Below are positions 43,384 to 52,929 of a stretch of 64,000 nucleotides of DNA, in pieces. The stretch is from contig JAGXHA010000063.1 of the NCBI GenBank assembly GCA_024636475.1, forward strand, positions 1 through 64,000. The letters run 5' to 3'. Below the pieces are notes generated by a model. It ran no database searches. It saw nothing but the letters and a program-made list of their open reading frames with translations, and had not been told where the DNA came from. The position numbers and the translations under genes were made by a program. Numbering within the stretch: the first letter of the stretch is position 1; every line of letters starts with the position of its first letter. Source of the DNA: Roseobacter sp. Its GTDB lineage: Bacteria; Pseudomonadota; Alphaproteobacteria; Rhodobacterales; Rhodobacteraceae.

Positions 43384-45221
43384 CTTGCTTCATCTTCCGT
43401 CGTTAGGAATCCGCCGGATTGCCGACCCCAGAAGTCAGCATATAGCCCGCCATTTGCCAAAAGCATGTCATGACTGCCTTCTTCAACGATACGACCCTGA
43501 TCCATAACAAGAATGCGATCCATTTCGGCAATCGTTGAAAGCCGGTGCGCAATGGCGATGACCGTCTTGCCTTCCATCATGCCGTACAGCGTTTCCTGAA
43601 TGGCGGCCTCTACCTCGCTATCCAGCGCGCTTGTCGCTTCATCCAGCAGCAAGATCGGCGCATTTTTCAGGATGACCCGTGCAAGGGCAATGCGCTGGCG
43701 TTGTCCGCCAGACAGTTTCACGCCACGCTCACCCACCTGCGCGTCATAGCCCGACCGCCCATCTGCGTCTGCCAGATCGGTGATGAACCCATGTGCCTGC
43801 GCCTGTTTTGCAGCGGCGATCACATTGGCGTCGCTTGCATCAGGACGCCCGTAAAGAATGTTCTCGCGGATCGTGCGGTGCAACAACGCGCTGTCTTGTT
43901 GGACCATACCGATATTCTGGCGCAAACTGTCCTGACTGACCTTTGTGATATCTTGGCCATCGATCAGAATTCGTCCGCCTTCTGGGTCATAAAACCGCAA
44001 AAGAAGCTTTACCAAAGTCGATTTTCCCGCGCCTGAGCGCCCGATCAAGCCGATCTTTTCACCCGGCTTTACCACCAGATCAACGCGGTCCAACCCGCCG
44101 GAACCACGGCCGTAATGGTGGGACAAACCCTCCATTTCCACACGTCCATCGGTTAGCTTGAGCCGCTTGGCGCCGGCATCATCCACAAGAGTGATCGGTT
44201 GGGCAATCGTCTCCATCCCTTCAGCGACAACGCCGAGCTGCTGAAAGAAGGTCGACAGGGCCCACATGATCCAGGCGGTCATCGAGTTCAGTCGCAAGGT
44301 CAACGCCGCTGCCGCTGTGACAGCACCCACCGTCGCATGACCCGTAGACCACAGGAAAAATGCCCAACCCACAACACCGACAATCAAGAAACCGTTCAGG
44401 ACAACCAGGCAAACATCCATCACCGTAAAAATACGCATTTCCTGCTGAAAGGTTTTGCGCGCGTTCTCGATCGCTGATTTGGTATAGTTAACCTCGCGGT
44501 CATGATGCGCAAACATCTTGACCGAATGAATATTGGTATAGCTGTCGACAACGCGGCCTGTGACCTCGGACCGGGCATCCGATGCAGCTTTGGACGCAAC
44601 GCCTACACGTTTGATTGTCCAATTGGTCAACGCTGCATAAAGCGCGAACCAGATCAAAAGGGGCATCAACAACTGCCAATCAGACGTCGTCAGCAATATT
44701 GCAGCGCCGATCAGATAGGCCAGGGAATAGGAAATCGCATCAAAAACCTGAAACACCACCTCGCCCGCGGCGGGGGGCGTCTGCATGATCCGGTTGGCTA
44801 TGCGGCCCGCAAAATCATCCTCGAACCAGCCCACAGACTGGCGCAGCACCTGCCGATGCGCGCGCCAGCGAAACAACGTGCCGTAATTGGGCATGATTGC
44901 ATTATTCAAAAGCAGGACATCCAGCGCCTGAAGCGCGGGCCTCAAGATCAGAATAAACAACGCGACCACGATAAACTCGGTCCCGTAGGTCTGCCATATC
45001 TCGGATGGTGACCCCTTCATCAGATCGACCAGACGGCCCATGTAATAGATCAAACCGATCTCGATCGCCGCTACAATGATCGACATGATCCCTGTCAGAA
45101 CAAAAACCTTCTTGAAAGGTTTGCTGTAGTCGCGAAAAAACGGCCACAGTGCCGTGGGCGGCGTATTCTGTTCGGGATAGTCGACGTAGGGGTCAACCAT
45201 GTTTTCAAAAAAGCGAAACAT
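43380..45221 (-). CDS. ABC exporter half-transporter (first of a pair)
   Basis: The 613-residue half-transporter has the same layout as its downstream partner: membrane domain (about residues 30-330), Walker A GRSGAGKST, signature LSGGQRQR, Walker B ILLLDEATSALD, H-loop AHRLS. Both partners keep consensus catalytic motifs, unlike many heterodimeric exporters in which one site is degenerate. Neighbours (CCA enzyme, NUDIX) give no clue to substrate. Confidence 0.9.
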   Translation of the reverse strand: MFRFFENMVDPYVDYPEQNTPPTALWPFFRDYSKPFKKVFVLTGIMSIIVAAIEIGLIYYMGRLVDLMKGSPSEIWQTYGTEFIVVALFILILRPALQALDVLLLNNAIMPNYGTLFRWRAHRQVLRQSVGWFEDDFAGRIANRIMQTPPAAGEVVFQVFDAISYSLAYLIGAAILLTTSDWQLLMPLLIWFALYAALTNWTIKRVGVASKAASDARSEVTGRVVDSYTNIHSVKMFAHHDREVNYTKSAIENARKTFQQEMRIFTVMDVCLVVLNGFLIVGVVGWAFFLWSTGHATVGAVTAAAALTLRLNSMTAWIMWALSTFFQQLGVVAEGMETIAQPITLVDDAGAKRLKLTDGRVEMEGLSHHYGRGSGGLDRVDLVVKPGEKIGLIGRSGAGKSTLVKLLLRFYDPEGGRILIDGQDITKVSQDSLRQNIGMVQQDSALLHRTIRENILYGRPDASDANVIAAAKQAQAHGFITDLADADGRSGYDAQVGERGVKLSGGQRQRIALARVILKNAPILLLDEATSALDSEVEAAIQETLYGMMEGKTVIAIAHRLSTIAEMDRILVMDQGRIVEEGSHDMLLANGGLYADFWGRQSGGFLTTEDEAR

Positions 45222-45293
45222 ATCAAACCTATTTGACGGGGATGGTGCTTTATACAGAGCGCAGCGACTGGAAGGCCACAGCTCTCGGGCGTG

Positions 45294-46472
45294 TTAAGGG
45301 GTCTTTAACAAAGTATCGCGATCTGCTGTAAACTCAGACGCGATCCAGACGGCTTCAAGCTGCTTTAAGCGCGCACCCAGTTCAGGGCCTTCGAACTTCG
45401 GCATCAGGTCAGCTGCACTGATCGGAAATTTAGCTTGGGCCGCATCATTTATCGTCTCTAACACAGCCTTATCTGGCGGTGTCTCGGCCATGCATGCCCG
45501 CAAAAGCGCCGCACCCAGAGCAATCTTTTCGCCGTCGCGATAAGCAATCTCACGCAACGACTGACCGCCAAATGCCGCCACTTTAAGGCGATCATGCTCT
45601 TTGGCGTCTGCCTTGCTAAGCCGCAGGCGGTCCGAGACATCTTCACCGCTAAGCGCGGCCAAGCGCCAAAGCCAATACGGCGGCAGGTCCAATAGCCCCT
45701 CGAAATGAACAATAAGACTGACCCAGCGGTCATCTGATCCGGGCAAAACCACCCCCAGCACACCTGTCTGGCGCATGACTGCTAGAGCCGGCGCGGGATC
45801 AGGGGCTGCCAATAATTTCTGTAGTTCAGCACCGATCCGTTCTGCCGAAAGCGTCTCTAACCCGTCAGTATTCGCGGCAATCGCTGCAATTGCATCCGGA
45901 TCAAAGCCTTCATCGGGGTTTGCATACCATGCGCAAAAGCGGAAATAACGCAGCGTTCGAAGATAATCCTCGCGGATGCGCGCATTTGCGTCCTCGATAA
46001 ACCGCACCCGGCGTGCCCGCAGATCGGCCAATCCCTCCAGTGGGTCAATCACACGCCCACTCGCATCGGCATAAAGCGCATTCATCGTAAAATCACGCCG
46101 ACGGGCGTCTTCGTCGATGCTGCTTGAAAACGCGACAACGGCACGCCGCCCATCGGTTTCAACATCGCGGCGGAAGGTTGTCACCTCGAACCCCTTGCCC
46201 CCACTTACGACTGTAACGGTTCCATGTTCAACGCCTGTCGGAACAGCCTTCAGGCCAGCGCGCGCCGCAAGCGCCATCACCCGTTCCGGCAACGCGTCGG
46301 TAGACATATCAACATCGCTGTCAGGCAACCCAAGTAGCGCGTTTCGCACGCAACCGCCCACGAAAAAGATGCTATGCCCACCATCCTGCAAAGCCGCGCA
46401 AACCGCTTGCGCATCCGCATCGGCAAGCCAGCTGGTGCTGGAGGAAAGGGTCAGGTCATACGTTCTGTCCAT
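45294..46472 (-). CDS. cca: CCA tRNA nucleotidyltransferase
   Basis: The enzyme adds CCA to tRNA 3-prime ends. The 392-residue class II nucleotidyltransferase has FVGGCVRNALLG, the metal-binding Asp pair (Asp53, Asp55 in PDSDVDM), RRDFTMNALYAD and EDYLRTLRYFRFCAWY. No HD phosphohydrolase domain is seen. The start at 46472 (MDRTYDLTLS) overlaps the NUDIX gene end by 22 nt, so they are co-transcribed. Confidence 0.93.
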   Translation of the reverse strand: MDRTYDLTLSSSTSWLADADAQAVCAALQDGGHSIFFVGGCVRNALLGLPDSDVDMSTDALPERVMALAARAGLKAVPTGVEHGTVTVVSGGKGFEVTTFRRDVETDGRRAVVAFSSSIDEDARRRDFTMNALYADASGRVIDPLEGLADLRARRVRFIEDANARIREDYLRTLRYFRFCAWYANPDEGFDPDAIAAIAANTDGLETLSAERIGAELQKLLAAPDPAPALAVMRQTGVLGVVLPGSDDRWVSLIVHFEGLLDLPPYWLWRLAALSGEDVSDRLRLSKADAKEHDRLKVAAFGGQSLREIAYRDGEKIALGAALLRACMAETPPDKAVLETINDAAQAKFPISAADLMPKFEGPELGARLKQLEAVWIASEFTADRDTLLKTP

Positions 46473-47044
46473 GCCCGCAACATACGCGCGGTTGCACCCC
46501 AAATGTAATAGGGACCGTAGGGCACAACGTAATAATGCCGCCGATTTCCACGCCAGCGGCGCGATTGCACCAGATAATTTTCAGGATTCAAGACGTGGCT
46601 GAGCGGAACCGTAAAGACTTCCTCGACCTCTCCGGGTTCTGGAACGATCTTGAAACTCTCTCTGACAAAGCCGATCACGGGGGTGACATGAAAGCTGGTA
46701 ACCGTTTCATGGGCGGGCAGCGTTCCCAAAACCTCGACCAATTCGGTGGGCAAACCGATCTCTTCGCGCGCCTCGCGCAGGGCGGCGGCCACCACATCTA
46801 TATCGGTGTCGTCCTGCTTGCCGCCGGGAAATGCAATCTGACCCGGGTGGTGCTTAAGCGCCGACGACCGTTTCGTCAGGATCAGCTCAAGCCGACCGTT
46901 TTTTTCGATGATCGGGGCAAGAACACCTGCGGGCCGCAATTTACGGTCCGCAGGCAAAACGACATCTTCGTTTAGATCAAAATCGGACGACGCCACACCC
47001 GTGAGGGCCAGCGCCGTCCGAAAACTTTGTATCTGATCAGTCAC
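46451..47044 (-). CDS. NUDIX hydrolase, CoA pyrophosphatase-like (NudL/YeaB type)
   Basis: The 197-residue protein has the NudL pattern LTKRSSALKHHPGQIAFPGGK followed by the NUDIX box REAREEIGL, and HVTPVIGFV. It probably cleaves CoA or a related dinucleotide. The ATG at 47092 would overlap hsp33 by 56 nt; GTG 47044 (VTDQIQSF) overlaps by 8 nt and fits family N-termini, so it is preferred. It lies between hsp33 and cca in one operon. Confidence 0.88.
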   Translation of the reverse strand: MTDQIQSFRTALALTGVASSDFDLNEDVVLPADRKLRPAGVLAPIIEKNGRLELILTKRSSALKHHPGQIAFPGGKQDDTDIDVVAAALREAREEIGLPTELVEVLGTLPAHETVTSFHVTPVIGFVRESFKIVPEPGEVEEVFTVPLSHVLNPENYLVQSRRWRGNRRHYYVVPYGPYYIWGATARMLRAWTERMT

Positions 47045-48023
47045 CACTTGCGGTTTCAGCCTCGAATCCAACAGTTTTCGGATCCAGATCATAATGTGCG
47101 CTGCAGAACTGACAATCTGCGGTCACACGGCCTTCGTCTGTGGTCATCTTCTGGATGTCCTTGGCAGAATAGATCGACAGGCTTTGGCGCACCCGATCTT
47201 CTGAACAAGAGCAACCGAAACGAACCGCCTGGCTGTCAAACACACGCGGCGTTTCTTCGTGAAACAGACGCACCAACAGATCAGTCGGCGGCAAAGTTGG
47301 TCCGATCAACTCCATCTCCTCGACCGTGTCGAGCAAAGCGTTGGCCCGCCGCCAATTTTCACCCTCTTCTCCATCAACCAGATCATCGGGGCGCAGGATG
47401 TCACCACTGCCTTCAACTTTGGCCGCAAAAGGCGACGCTTTGGGCATATGCTGCAACATCACACCGCCAGCGCGCCAACGCTCGGTCTCTCCCGGTGTCG
47501 AGGATTTTCCAAAACGTAGCTGAAACCGCGTTGGCAACTGCTCGGATTGCGCGAAATACGCTTCTGCACAGGAGGAAAGCGAACCCCCTGCCAGTGGCGT
47601 AATGCCTTGATAAGGCGTCATTCCTTCACCCTGATCGATCATGACGGCGAAATACCCCTCGCCCACTTGATCAAAGGGGGACCCATCCGTAATGCGGTCA
47701 GCATCAAAGCTGGCATAGGCACGAATGCGCGCGGGCTCACCATCTTCGGTCGGGCCATAGTAATCGGTCGCGATCATGCGCACGGGCCCATTCGATTGCA
47801 CCTGCAATTGCAGCTTCCAGCGCAGCTTGATCGACTGGCCGATCAGCGCAGCAATAAGGGCCATCTCGGCGACCAGCGCTTCGACTTTTTCGGGGTAATC
47901 ATGCTGACGCAAGACACCTTCCAGCACGCCGTCCAAACGGGCCACGCGACCGCGAATGTCGGATGCATCGAGTTGAAAGGGCAGGACGGTATCGTCCCAC
48001 GCGATTTTGGTTCCTTGGGTCAT
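47037..48023 (-). CDS. hslO: Redox-regulated chaperone Hsp33
   Basis: Hsp33 becomes an active holdase on oxidation, when its zinc is released. The 328-residue protein has the C-terminal zinc switch: Cys271 and Cys273 (GCSCSED) with Cys304 and Cys307 (DCQFCSAHY). The N-terminal domain shows VAEMALIAALIGQS. The C-terminus carries the usual alphaproteobacterial extension. The start is MTQGTKIAWDD at 48023. It is divergent from a NUDIX gene by 81 nt and overlaps the NudL-type gene. Confidence 0.95.
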   Translation of the reverse strand: MTQGTKIAWDDTVLPFQLDASDIRGRVARLDGVLEGVLRQHDYPEKVEALVAEMALIAALIGQSIKLRWKLQLQVQSNGPVRMIATDYYGPTEDGEPARIRAYASFDADRITDGSPFDQVGEGYFAVMIDQGEGMTPYQGITPLAGGSLSSCAEAYFAQSEQLPTRFQLRFGKSSTPGETERWRAGGVMLQHMPKASPFAAKVEGSGDILRPDDLVDGEEGENWRRANALLDTVEEMELIGPTLPPTDLLVRLFHEETPRVFDSQAVRFGCSCSEDRVRQSLSIYSAKDIQKMTTDEGRVTADCQFCSAHYDLDPKTVGFEAETASGD

Positions 48024-48104
48024 AAGACTTTCCTTACCGGCAGACGGTTGGCATACCGCGTCTATATAAGGGCAACAAGTCATAGAAAAAGGGGCAGACA
48101 GTTG

Positions 48105-48539
48105 ATGCAAAGAGTTGGTGAGCCGCCGCTTGCGGATAAAAAATACACGCTACGCCCCGGTGCCTATGCGATTTTACCCCTAAAACGGCGCTTTTTGATG
48201 ACAGCACAACTGTCACCACAGGTCGACGTACAGCTGCCCGGTGGCGGGATCGACCCGGGCGAATCGCCTTTGCGGGCCTTGCACCGCGAGGTGAGGGAGG
48301 AAATCGGCTGGTCTATCGCCTACCCCCGTAGGTTGGGTGCGTTTCGACGGTTTGTGTATATGCCCGAATACGATCTTTGGGCTGAAAAACTGTGTCATGT
48401 CTATGTCGCCCATCCTGTTCGCCAGATTACAGATCCGGTTGAACCCGACCACGTGACCGTTGTTCTGTCTTTGGAAGAGGCATTGCAAAGTCTGGGCAAT
48501 GATGGCGACCGGATGTTTCTTGAAAGGTATCTGTTCTAG
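48105..48539 (+). CDS. NUDIX hydrolase
   Basis: The 144-residue protein has the NUDIX box beginning GGGIDPGESPLRALHRE followed by VREEIGW. The N-terminus (PGAYAILPLKRRFLMTAQ) and AEKLCHVYVAHPV resemble NUDIX proteins of broad nucleotide or sugar-nucleotide range. ATG 48105 has GGGGCAGACAG upstream; the long in-frame extension to 47547 lies antisense to hsp33 and was rejected. It ends 4 nt into the convergent phosphatase gene. Confidence 0.85.
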   Translation: MQRVGEPPLADKKYTLRPGAYAILPLKRRFLMTAQLSPQVDVQLPGGGIDPGESPLRALHREVREEIGWSIAYPRRLGAFRRFVYMPEYDLWAEKLCHVYVAHPVRQITDPVEPDHVTVVLSLEEALQSLGNDGDRMFLERYLF

Positions 48540-49798
48540 CATCCTTTATATTCGAACAGGATACCCGACACATCGTCGGGAAAATCTGTATCCCCTGAAA
48601 ATTCGGTCAGCTGCCACAAGATCGCTTCAAGCAGTGGCGGCCCCGTGATTTCCCGCAGCCCGTATAACATATCGCTAAGCCCCTCTTCCTCCAGCATTTT
48701 TCCACTTGGATCAGGGCATTCCGTAACACCGTCAGACAGAATAAGCAGACGATCACCGGGGGACAGTGAGACTTTGAACTGCTCATAAATCATTCCATCG
48801 ACCAGCCCGACAGGAAACCCACCAAGCCCGCCTTGTTCAACGCGCCCATCGCGCCGCTGGACAACCGGGTGGGGGTGGCCTGCCTGAGACATCAAGACCT
48901 CGCCTGTTTTCAAATCAACCTGCGCAAGAAGAAGGGTAAAGTAGTGCTCTGTCTCCATCTCGTTCAGAACAAGGCTGTTGAGGTTGGAAATAACTTCAGC
49001 AGGAGGGCGCATCGCGTAACTGCCGTCGGCCTGGCTGACCAATGCAACATTCTGGTCAGGCGCAGCGGCTGACAAATACCCGGCAAGACGCGCAGTCATC
49101 AACGCCGAGCTGATTCCATGACCAGACACGTCAATCCCGTAGAGCCCAAGTTTGTCGTCCCCAACGGGAAAAAACCCAACCAAGTCCCCGCCAACATGCC
49201 CACTGGATCGCAACATGAGCGACAGGATCCCGCTGTCAAAATCACGCGTGCGTTCGCGGATCAGCGATTGCTGTAGTTTTTTCGCCTCAAGCAAATCTTT
49301 GTCCAGCAGGTCATATACACGCTGCAATTCGTCCAACGTATCCGTGATGATGCGGTTCTTGCCCGTCAATTCGCGCTGCATCTCAAGAATGCGTTCACCC
49401 GCTGCGATACGCGCGCGCAACTCGTCCACGTCAACGGGTTTGCTTAGGAAATCATCAGCGCCGCTATCCAGACCCTTGGCCACTTCGGTCTTTTCACTTT
49501 TCGAGGTCAAAAGGATGAAATAGCCATACTGATCTTCTGACAACCTGCGAAAGGCGCGGCAAAATTCCAGCCCCGTCATCCCCGGCATCACCCAATCGCT
49601 AAGCACCAGATCAGGCAGACGGTGCCGGCATTTCTCAAGCGCCTCCTTACCGGAAGCAGCCTCGACAACCTCGAAACCCCACTTCTTCAAAGACGCGCAC
49701 AGGATGCGCCGTTGCAGTTTGCTATCATCCACAACCATAGCCAACTGCATCACGCCGCTGCGTTGCGATTGATCGCCTTGTTTCAGGATTAATGGCAT
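48536..49798 (-). CDS. Response regulator with PP2C-type (SpoIIE/RsbU) phosphatase output
   Basis: The 420-residue protein has a receiver domain (residues 17-135) with phospho-acceptor Asp68 in LSDWVMPG and Lys120 in FLSKP, a coiled coil (about 137-183), and a PP2C phosphatase domain (185-420) with HVGGDLVGFF, GIDVSGHGISSAL and LILSDGVTE. Such proteins dephosphorylate anti-sigma-factor antagonists in partner-switching systems. RbaY of Rhodobacter capsulatus, which affects GTA production, has this kind of makeup; orthology is inference. An Hpt protein gene is divergent, 150 nt away. Confidence 0.9.
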   Translation of the reverse strand: MPLILKQGDQSQRSGVMQLAMVVDDSKLQRRILCASLKKWGFEVVEAASGKEALEKCRHRLPDLVLSDWVMPGMTGLEFCRAFRRLSEDQYGYFILLTSKSEKTEVAKGLDSGADDFLSKPVDVDELRARIAAGERILEMQRELTGKNRIITDTLDELQRVYDLLDKDLLEAKKLQQSLIRERTRDFDSGILSLMLRSSGHVGGDLVGFFPVGDDKLGLYGIDVSGHGISSALMTARLAGYLSAAAPDQNVALVSQADGSYAMRPPAEVISNLNSLVLNEMETEHYFTLLLAQVDLKTGEVLMSQAGHPHPVVQRRDGRVEQGGLGGFPVGLVDGMIYEQFKVSLSPGDRLLILSDGVTECPDPSGKMLEEEGLSDMLYGLREITGPPLLEAILWQLTEFSGDTDFPDDVSGILFEYKGC

Positions 49799-49848
49799 TT
49801 CTATCGGTCAATTCACTGGTTCTGCACCCCGCCCTACACCACTGGGAT

Positions 49849-49864
49849 TTAACAGAAAGTGAAC
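49849..49864. promoter_or_regulatory. CtrA-box-like sequence between the phosphatase and Hpt genes
   Basis: TTAA-N7-TGAAC, one mismatch from TTAA-N7-TTAAC, within the 150-nt divergent intergenic region. Chance matches of this quality are expected in 64 kb; the position is what makes it worth noting. Confidence 0.25.
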
Positions 49865-49948
49865 CGTAAAAATCGATCCAAAAGGCCAGCCAGGACCACC
49901 TGATATTAACAACCGCAAGCTAGTCATATGGAAAAAGGAGGGCGCAAG

Positions 49949-50281
49949 ATGATCGATTGGGCACAGGTCAACACCCTGCGCGATGACGTCGGCAAGGATG
50001 ACTTTACCGAGATTGTTGAGATTTTTATCGAAGAGGTGGAGGAGGTGATCAACCGGTTGCGCAACGCGCCCAGCCTAGAAACACTGGGGGATGACCTGCA
50101 CTTTCTCAAGGGAAGTGCGCTCAACCTTGGATTTTCAGTGTTTTCTGACAAATGCCGGCAGGGCGAAACGGAAGCAACAGCAGGAAACGCGGCACAAGTG
50201 GATGTTCCTGCGATCCTTTCTAGCTACGACGCATCAAAGACTGTGTTCATGCAAAAACTGCCCACAACACGAAGTGCATGA
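49949..50281 (+). CDS. Histidine phosphotransfer (Hpt) protein
   Basis: The 110-residue four-helix Hpt protein passes phosphate between a kinase and response regulators. The phospho-accepting His51 is in LHFLKGSALNLGF, with the preceding IFIEEVEEVINRLR helix. ATG 49949 with AAGGAGGGCGCAAG upstream is preferred to the ATG at 49928, which lies before that ribosome site. It is divergent from the receiver-phosphatase gene, its likely partner. Confidence 0.9.
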   Translation: MIDWAQVNTLRDDVGKDDFTEIVEIFIEEVEEVINRLRNAPSLETLGDDLHFLKGSALNLGFSVFSDKCRQGETEATAGNAAQVDVPAILSSYDASKTVFMQKLPTTRSA

Positions 50282-50283
50282 AA

Positions 50284-51516
50284 TCAAAGCACAAACTGGG
50301 CCAGTGTTTCGTCGTTTGTAATGTCTGTAAACGTGAACCCAGCCTGCTTTAGCTGCGACAAGAACGGGTCAAAGCTGTCGGGGCTGCGCGTCTCTATCCC
50401 GATCAGCACCGATCCGAAATTGCGCGCGGACTTCTTGAGATACTCAAACCGGCAGATATCGTCATCAGGGCCAAGAATATTCAAAAACTCTTTCAGCGCG
50501 CCGGGGCGTTGCGGCATGCGCAAGATAAAGTATTTCTTCACACCCGAATATCGCTGCGCGCGTTCTTTGACTTCCGGCAGGCGTTCAAAGTCAAAGTTAC
50601 CGCCGGAAGCGACACATACGACGGTCTTGCCCTTGATTTGGTCCGCAACCTCGCCCAGCGCTTCAATGGATAATGCACCGGCTGGTTCCAAAACGATGCC
50701 TTCGACATTCAGCATCTCGATAATCGCGACGCAAATCCGGTCTTCGGCCAAATTGATCACTTCCGAAGGGTCAACGCCTTTCAACCGGTCAAAATTGCGC
50801 TGTCCAATCTTGGCAACAGCAGCACCATCCACAAAACTGTTGATGGGCGAAATATCGACAGGCGCACCGTTCACCAAGGCCTGCGCAAGGCTGGGCGCGC
50901 CCTTTGGCTCTACAAAGGTGTAATGACAAGCCTTTCCAAAATAACTATAAATACCCGACGAAAGGCCACCGCCACCGACGGGCAGGATAATATGGTCCGG
51001 TATGCTGCCAAGTTGCGCTTCGATCTCCACCGCAACCGAGGCTTGGCCCTCGATCACATCATCATCATCGAAGGGGGACAGAAAATGCGCACCTTCGCTG
51101 GCGCAAAATTCTTGAGCGGCTGACAGTGTTTTGTCAAAATAATCGCCAACCAAACGCACCTCGATCTGGGCACCGCCGAAAATCTTGGTTTTCTGGATCT
51201 TTTGCTGCGGGGTCGTTACAGGCATAAAAATAACGCCTTTAACACCGAAATGGCTGCACATAAACGCAACCCCCTGCGCGTGATTGCCCGCACTGGCACA
51301 GACAAAAACAGTCTTTTCAGGGATCACCTTGCGCATCGCATTAAACGCACCGCGCAACTTGTAAGACCGAACGGGGCTTAGATCTTCGCGCTTGAGCCAG
51401 ATATCGGCACCATATCTTTCTGACAAATGATCGTTACGCATCAATGGCGTCTGTACAAACACTTCGCGCATCGCTTGGGTCGCATTGCGCGCACGCGTCT
51501 GGAAGCTATCGGTCAT
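50284..51516 (-). CDS. ilvA: Threonine ammonia-lyase (threonine dehydratase)
   Basis: IlvA deaminates threonine to 2-oxobutanoate, the first step to isoleucine. The 410-residue PLP enzyme shows Lys53 in SYKLRGAFNAM, the phosphate-binding loop VGGGGLSSGI and SGGNFDFERL, then a C-terminal ACT-like regulatory domain with LRMPQRPGALKEFLNILG. The short form with one ACT-like domain is common in alphaproteobacteria. The start is MTDSFQTRAR at 51516, with AAGGGACACC upstream. Confidence 0.93.
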   Translation of the reverse strand: MTDSFQTRARNATQAMREVFVQTPLMRNDHLSERYGADIWLKREDLSPVRSYKLRGAFNAMRKVIPEKTVFVCASAGNHAQGVAFMCSHFGVKGVIFMPVTTPQQKIQKTKIFGGAQIEVRLVGDYFDKTLSAAQEFCASEGAHFLSPFDDDDVIEGQASVAVEIEAQLGSIPDHIILPVGGGGLSSGIYSYFGKACHYTFVEPKGAPSLAQALVNGAPVDISPINSFVDGAAVAKIGQRNFDRLKGVDPSEVINLAEDRICVAIIEMLNVEGIVLEPAGALSIEALGEVADQIKGKTVVCVASGGNFDFERLPEVKERAQRYSGVKKYFILRMPQRPGALKEFLNILGPDDDICRFEYLKKSARNFGSVLIGIETRSPDSFDPFLSQLKQAGFTFTDITNDETLAQFVL

Positions 51517-51640
51517 CAGGTGTCCCTTATCGTTGATGTTCATCGATACGTCCCCTTGCACCTTCGGTCAACGCAGCCTTCAATCTTGCTCACGCCCGTA
51601 AAACCCGATACCCCAATTTGCAAATCGCAAAGGAAAAAAA

Positions 51641-52861
51641 ATGTCCGCGCCCAAAAAAGTTGTACTCGCCTATTCCGGTGGGCTTGATACGTCGATTATC
51701 CTGAAATGGCTGCAAACCGAATACGGCTGCGAGGTGGTGACCTTTACCGCCGACCTAGGCCAAGGTGAGGAGCTTGAGCCCGCCCGTGCCAAAGCAGAAA
51801 TGATGGGTGCATCGGAAATTTACATCGAAGACGTACGTGAAGAATTCGTGCGTGATTTCGTTTTTCCAATGTTCCGCGCCAACGCGCTTTACGAAGGACT
51901 ATATCTTTTAGGCACGTCCATTGCGCGGCCTTTGATTTCCAAGCGTCTGGTTGAGATTGCTGCCGAAACTGGTGCAGATGCAGTCGCCCACGGCGCGACC
52001 GGAAAGGGCAATGACCAGGTGCGGTTCGAGTTGGCAGCCTATGCGTTGAATCCGGATATCAAGGTCATTGCCCCTTGGCGTGAGTGGGATCTGACAAGCC
52101 GCACCAAACTGCTTGAGTTTGCTGAGAAAAACCAGATTCCTGTCGCGAAAGACAAGCGCGGAGAAGCGCCTTTCAGTGTTGACGCAAACCTGTTGCACAC
52201 CTCTTCAGAAGGCAAAGTGCTGGAAGACCCCGCCGTTGACGCCCCGGAATACGTCTATCAGCGCACCGTGGCCCCCGAAGATGCGCCTGACACCCCCGAA
52301 TATATCGAGATCGGTTTTGAAAAAGGCGATGCCGTCAGCATCGACGGCGAGGCGATGTCGCCTGCGACGATCCTGACCAAATTGAACGAAATCGGCGGCA
52401 AGCATGGCGTTGGCCGCCTTGACCTTGTCGAAGGACGCTTTGTCGGGATGAAGTCACGCGGGATCTACGAGACCCCCGGCGGCACGCTGCTGCTTGAAGC
52501 ACACCGCGGGATCGAATCGATCACGCTTGATCGGGGTGCGATGCATCTGAAAGACGAGCTGATGCCACGCTATGCCGAACTGATCTACAATGGTTTCTGG
52601 TTCAGCCCCGAACGCCTGATGCTTCAGGCCGCTATCGACACATCGCAAACACATGTGACGGGTACCGTGCGCCTTAAACTTTACAAGGGTCACGCCCGCA
52701 CAGTTGGCCGCTGGTCGGATCATTCGCTGTATTCCGAAGCGCATGTGACGTTTGAGGATGACGCGGGTGCCTATGATCAAAAGGACGCCGCCGGCTTTAT
52801 CCAGCTGAACGCACTGCGCCTGAAACTGCTGGCCGCCCGCGACAAACGCCTGAAAGGCTAG
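51641..52861 (+). CDS. argG: Argininosuccinate synthase
   Basis: ArgG joins citrulline and aspartate with ATP in arginine synthesis. The 406-residue protein has the PP-loop [11 protein letters not shown], the segment [14 protein letters not shown], and a [15 protein letters not shown] C-terminal region; family length and N-terminus ([14 protein letters not shown]) fit. AAAGGAAAAAAA precedes the ATG. A two-way terminator follows directly. Confidence 0.97.
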   Translation: MSAPKKVVLAYSGGLDTSIILKWLQTEYGCEVVTFTADLGQGEELEPARAKAEMMGASEIYIEDVREEFVRDFVFPMFRANALYEGLYLLGTSIARPLISKRLVEIAAETGADAVAHGATGKGNDQVRFELAAYALNPDIKVIAPWREWDLTSRTKLLEFAEKNQIPVAKDKRGEAPFSVDANLLHTSSEGKVLEDPAVDAPEYVYQRTVAPEDAPDTPEYIEIGFEKGDAVSIDGEAMSPATILTKLNEIGGKHGVGRLDLVEGRFVGMKSRGIYETPGGTLLLEAHRGIESITLDRGAMHLKDELMPRYAELIYNGFWFSPERLMLQAAIDTSQTHVTGTVRLKLYKGHARTVGRWSDHSLYSEAHVTFEDDAGAYDQKDAAGFIQLNALRLKLLAARDKRLKG

Positions 52862-52872
52862 GCGTTAGAGAC

Positions 52873-52913
52873 AAAAAAGGCCCGGACGGAAAGACATCTG
52901 TCCGGACCTTTTT
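52873..52913. terminator. Two-way terminator between argG and the DUF7282 gene
   Basis: CCGGAC/GTCCGG stem extended by GG/CC, with A6 before and T5 after, so it serves both converging genes. Confidence 0.88.
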
Positions 52914-52929
52914 GTTAGTAAGTCAAAGC

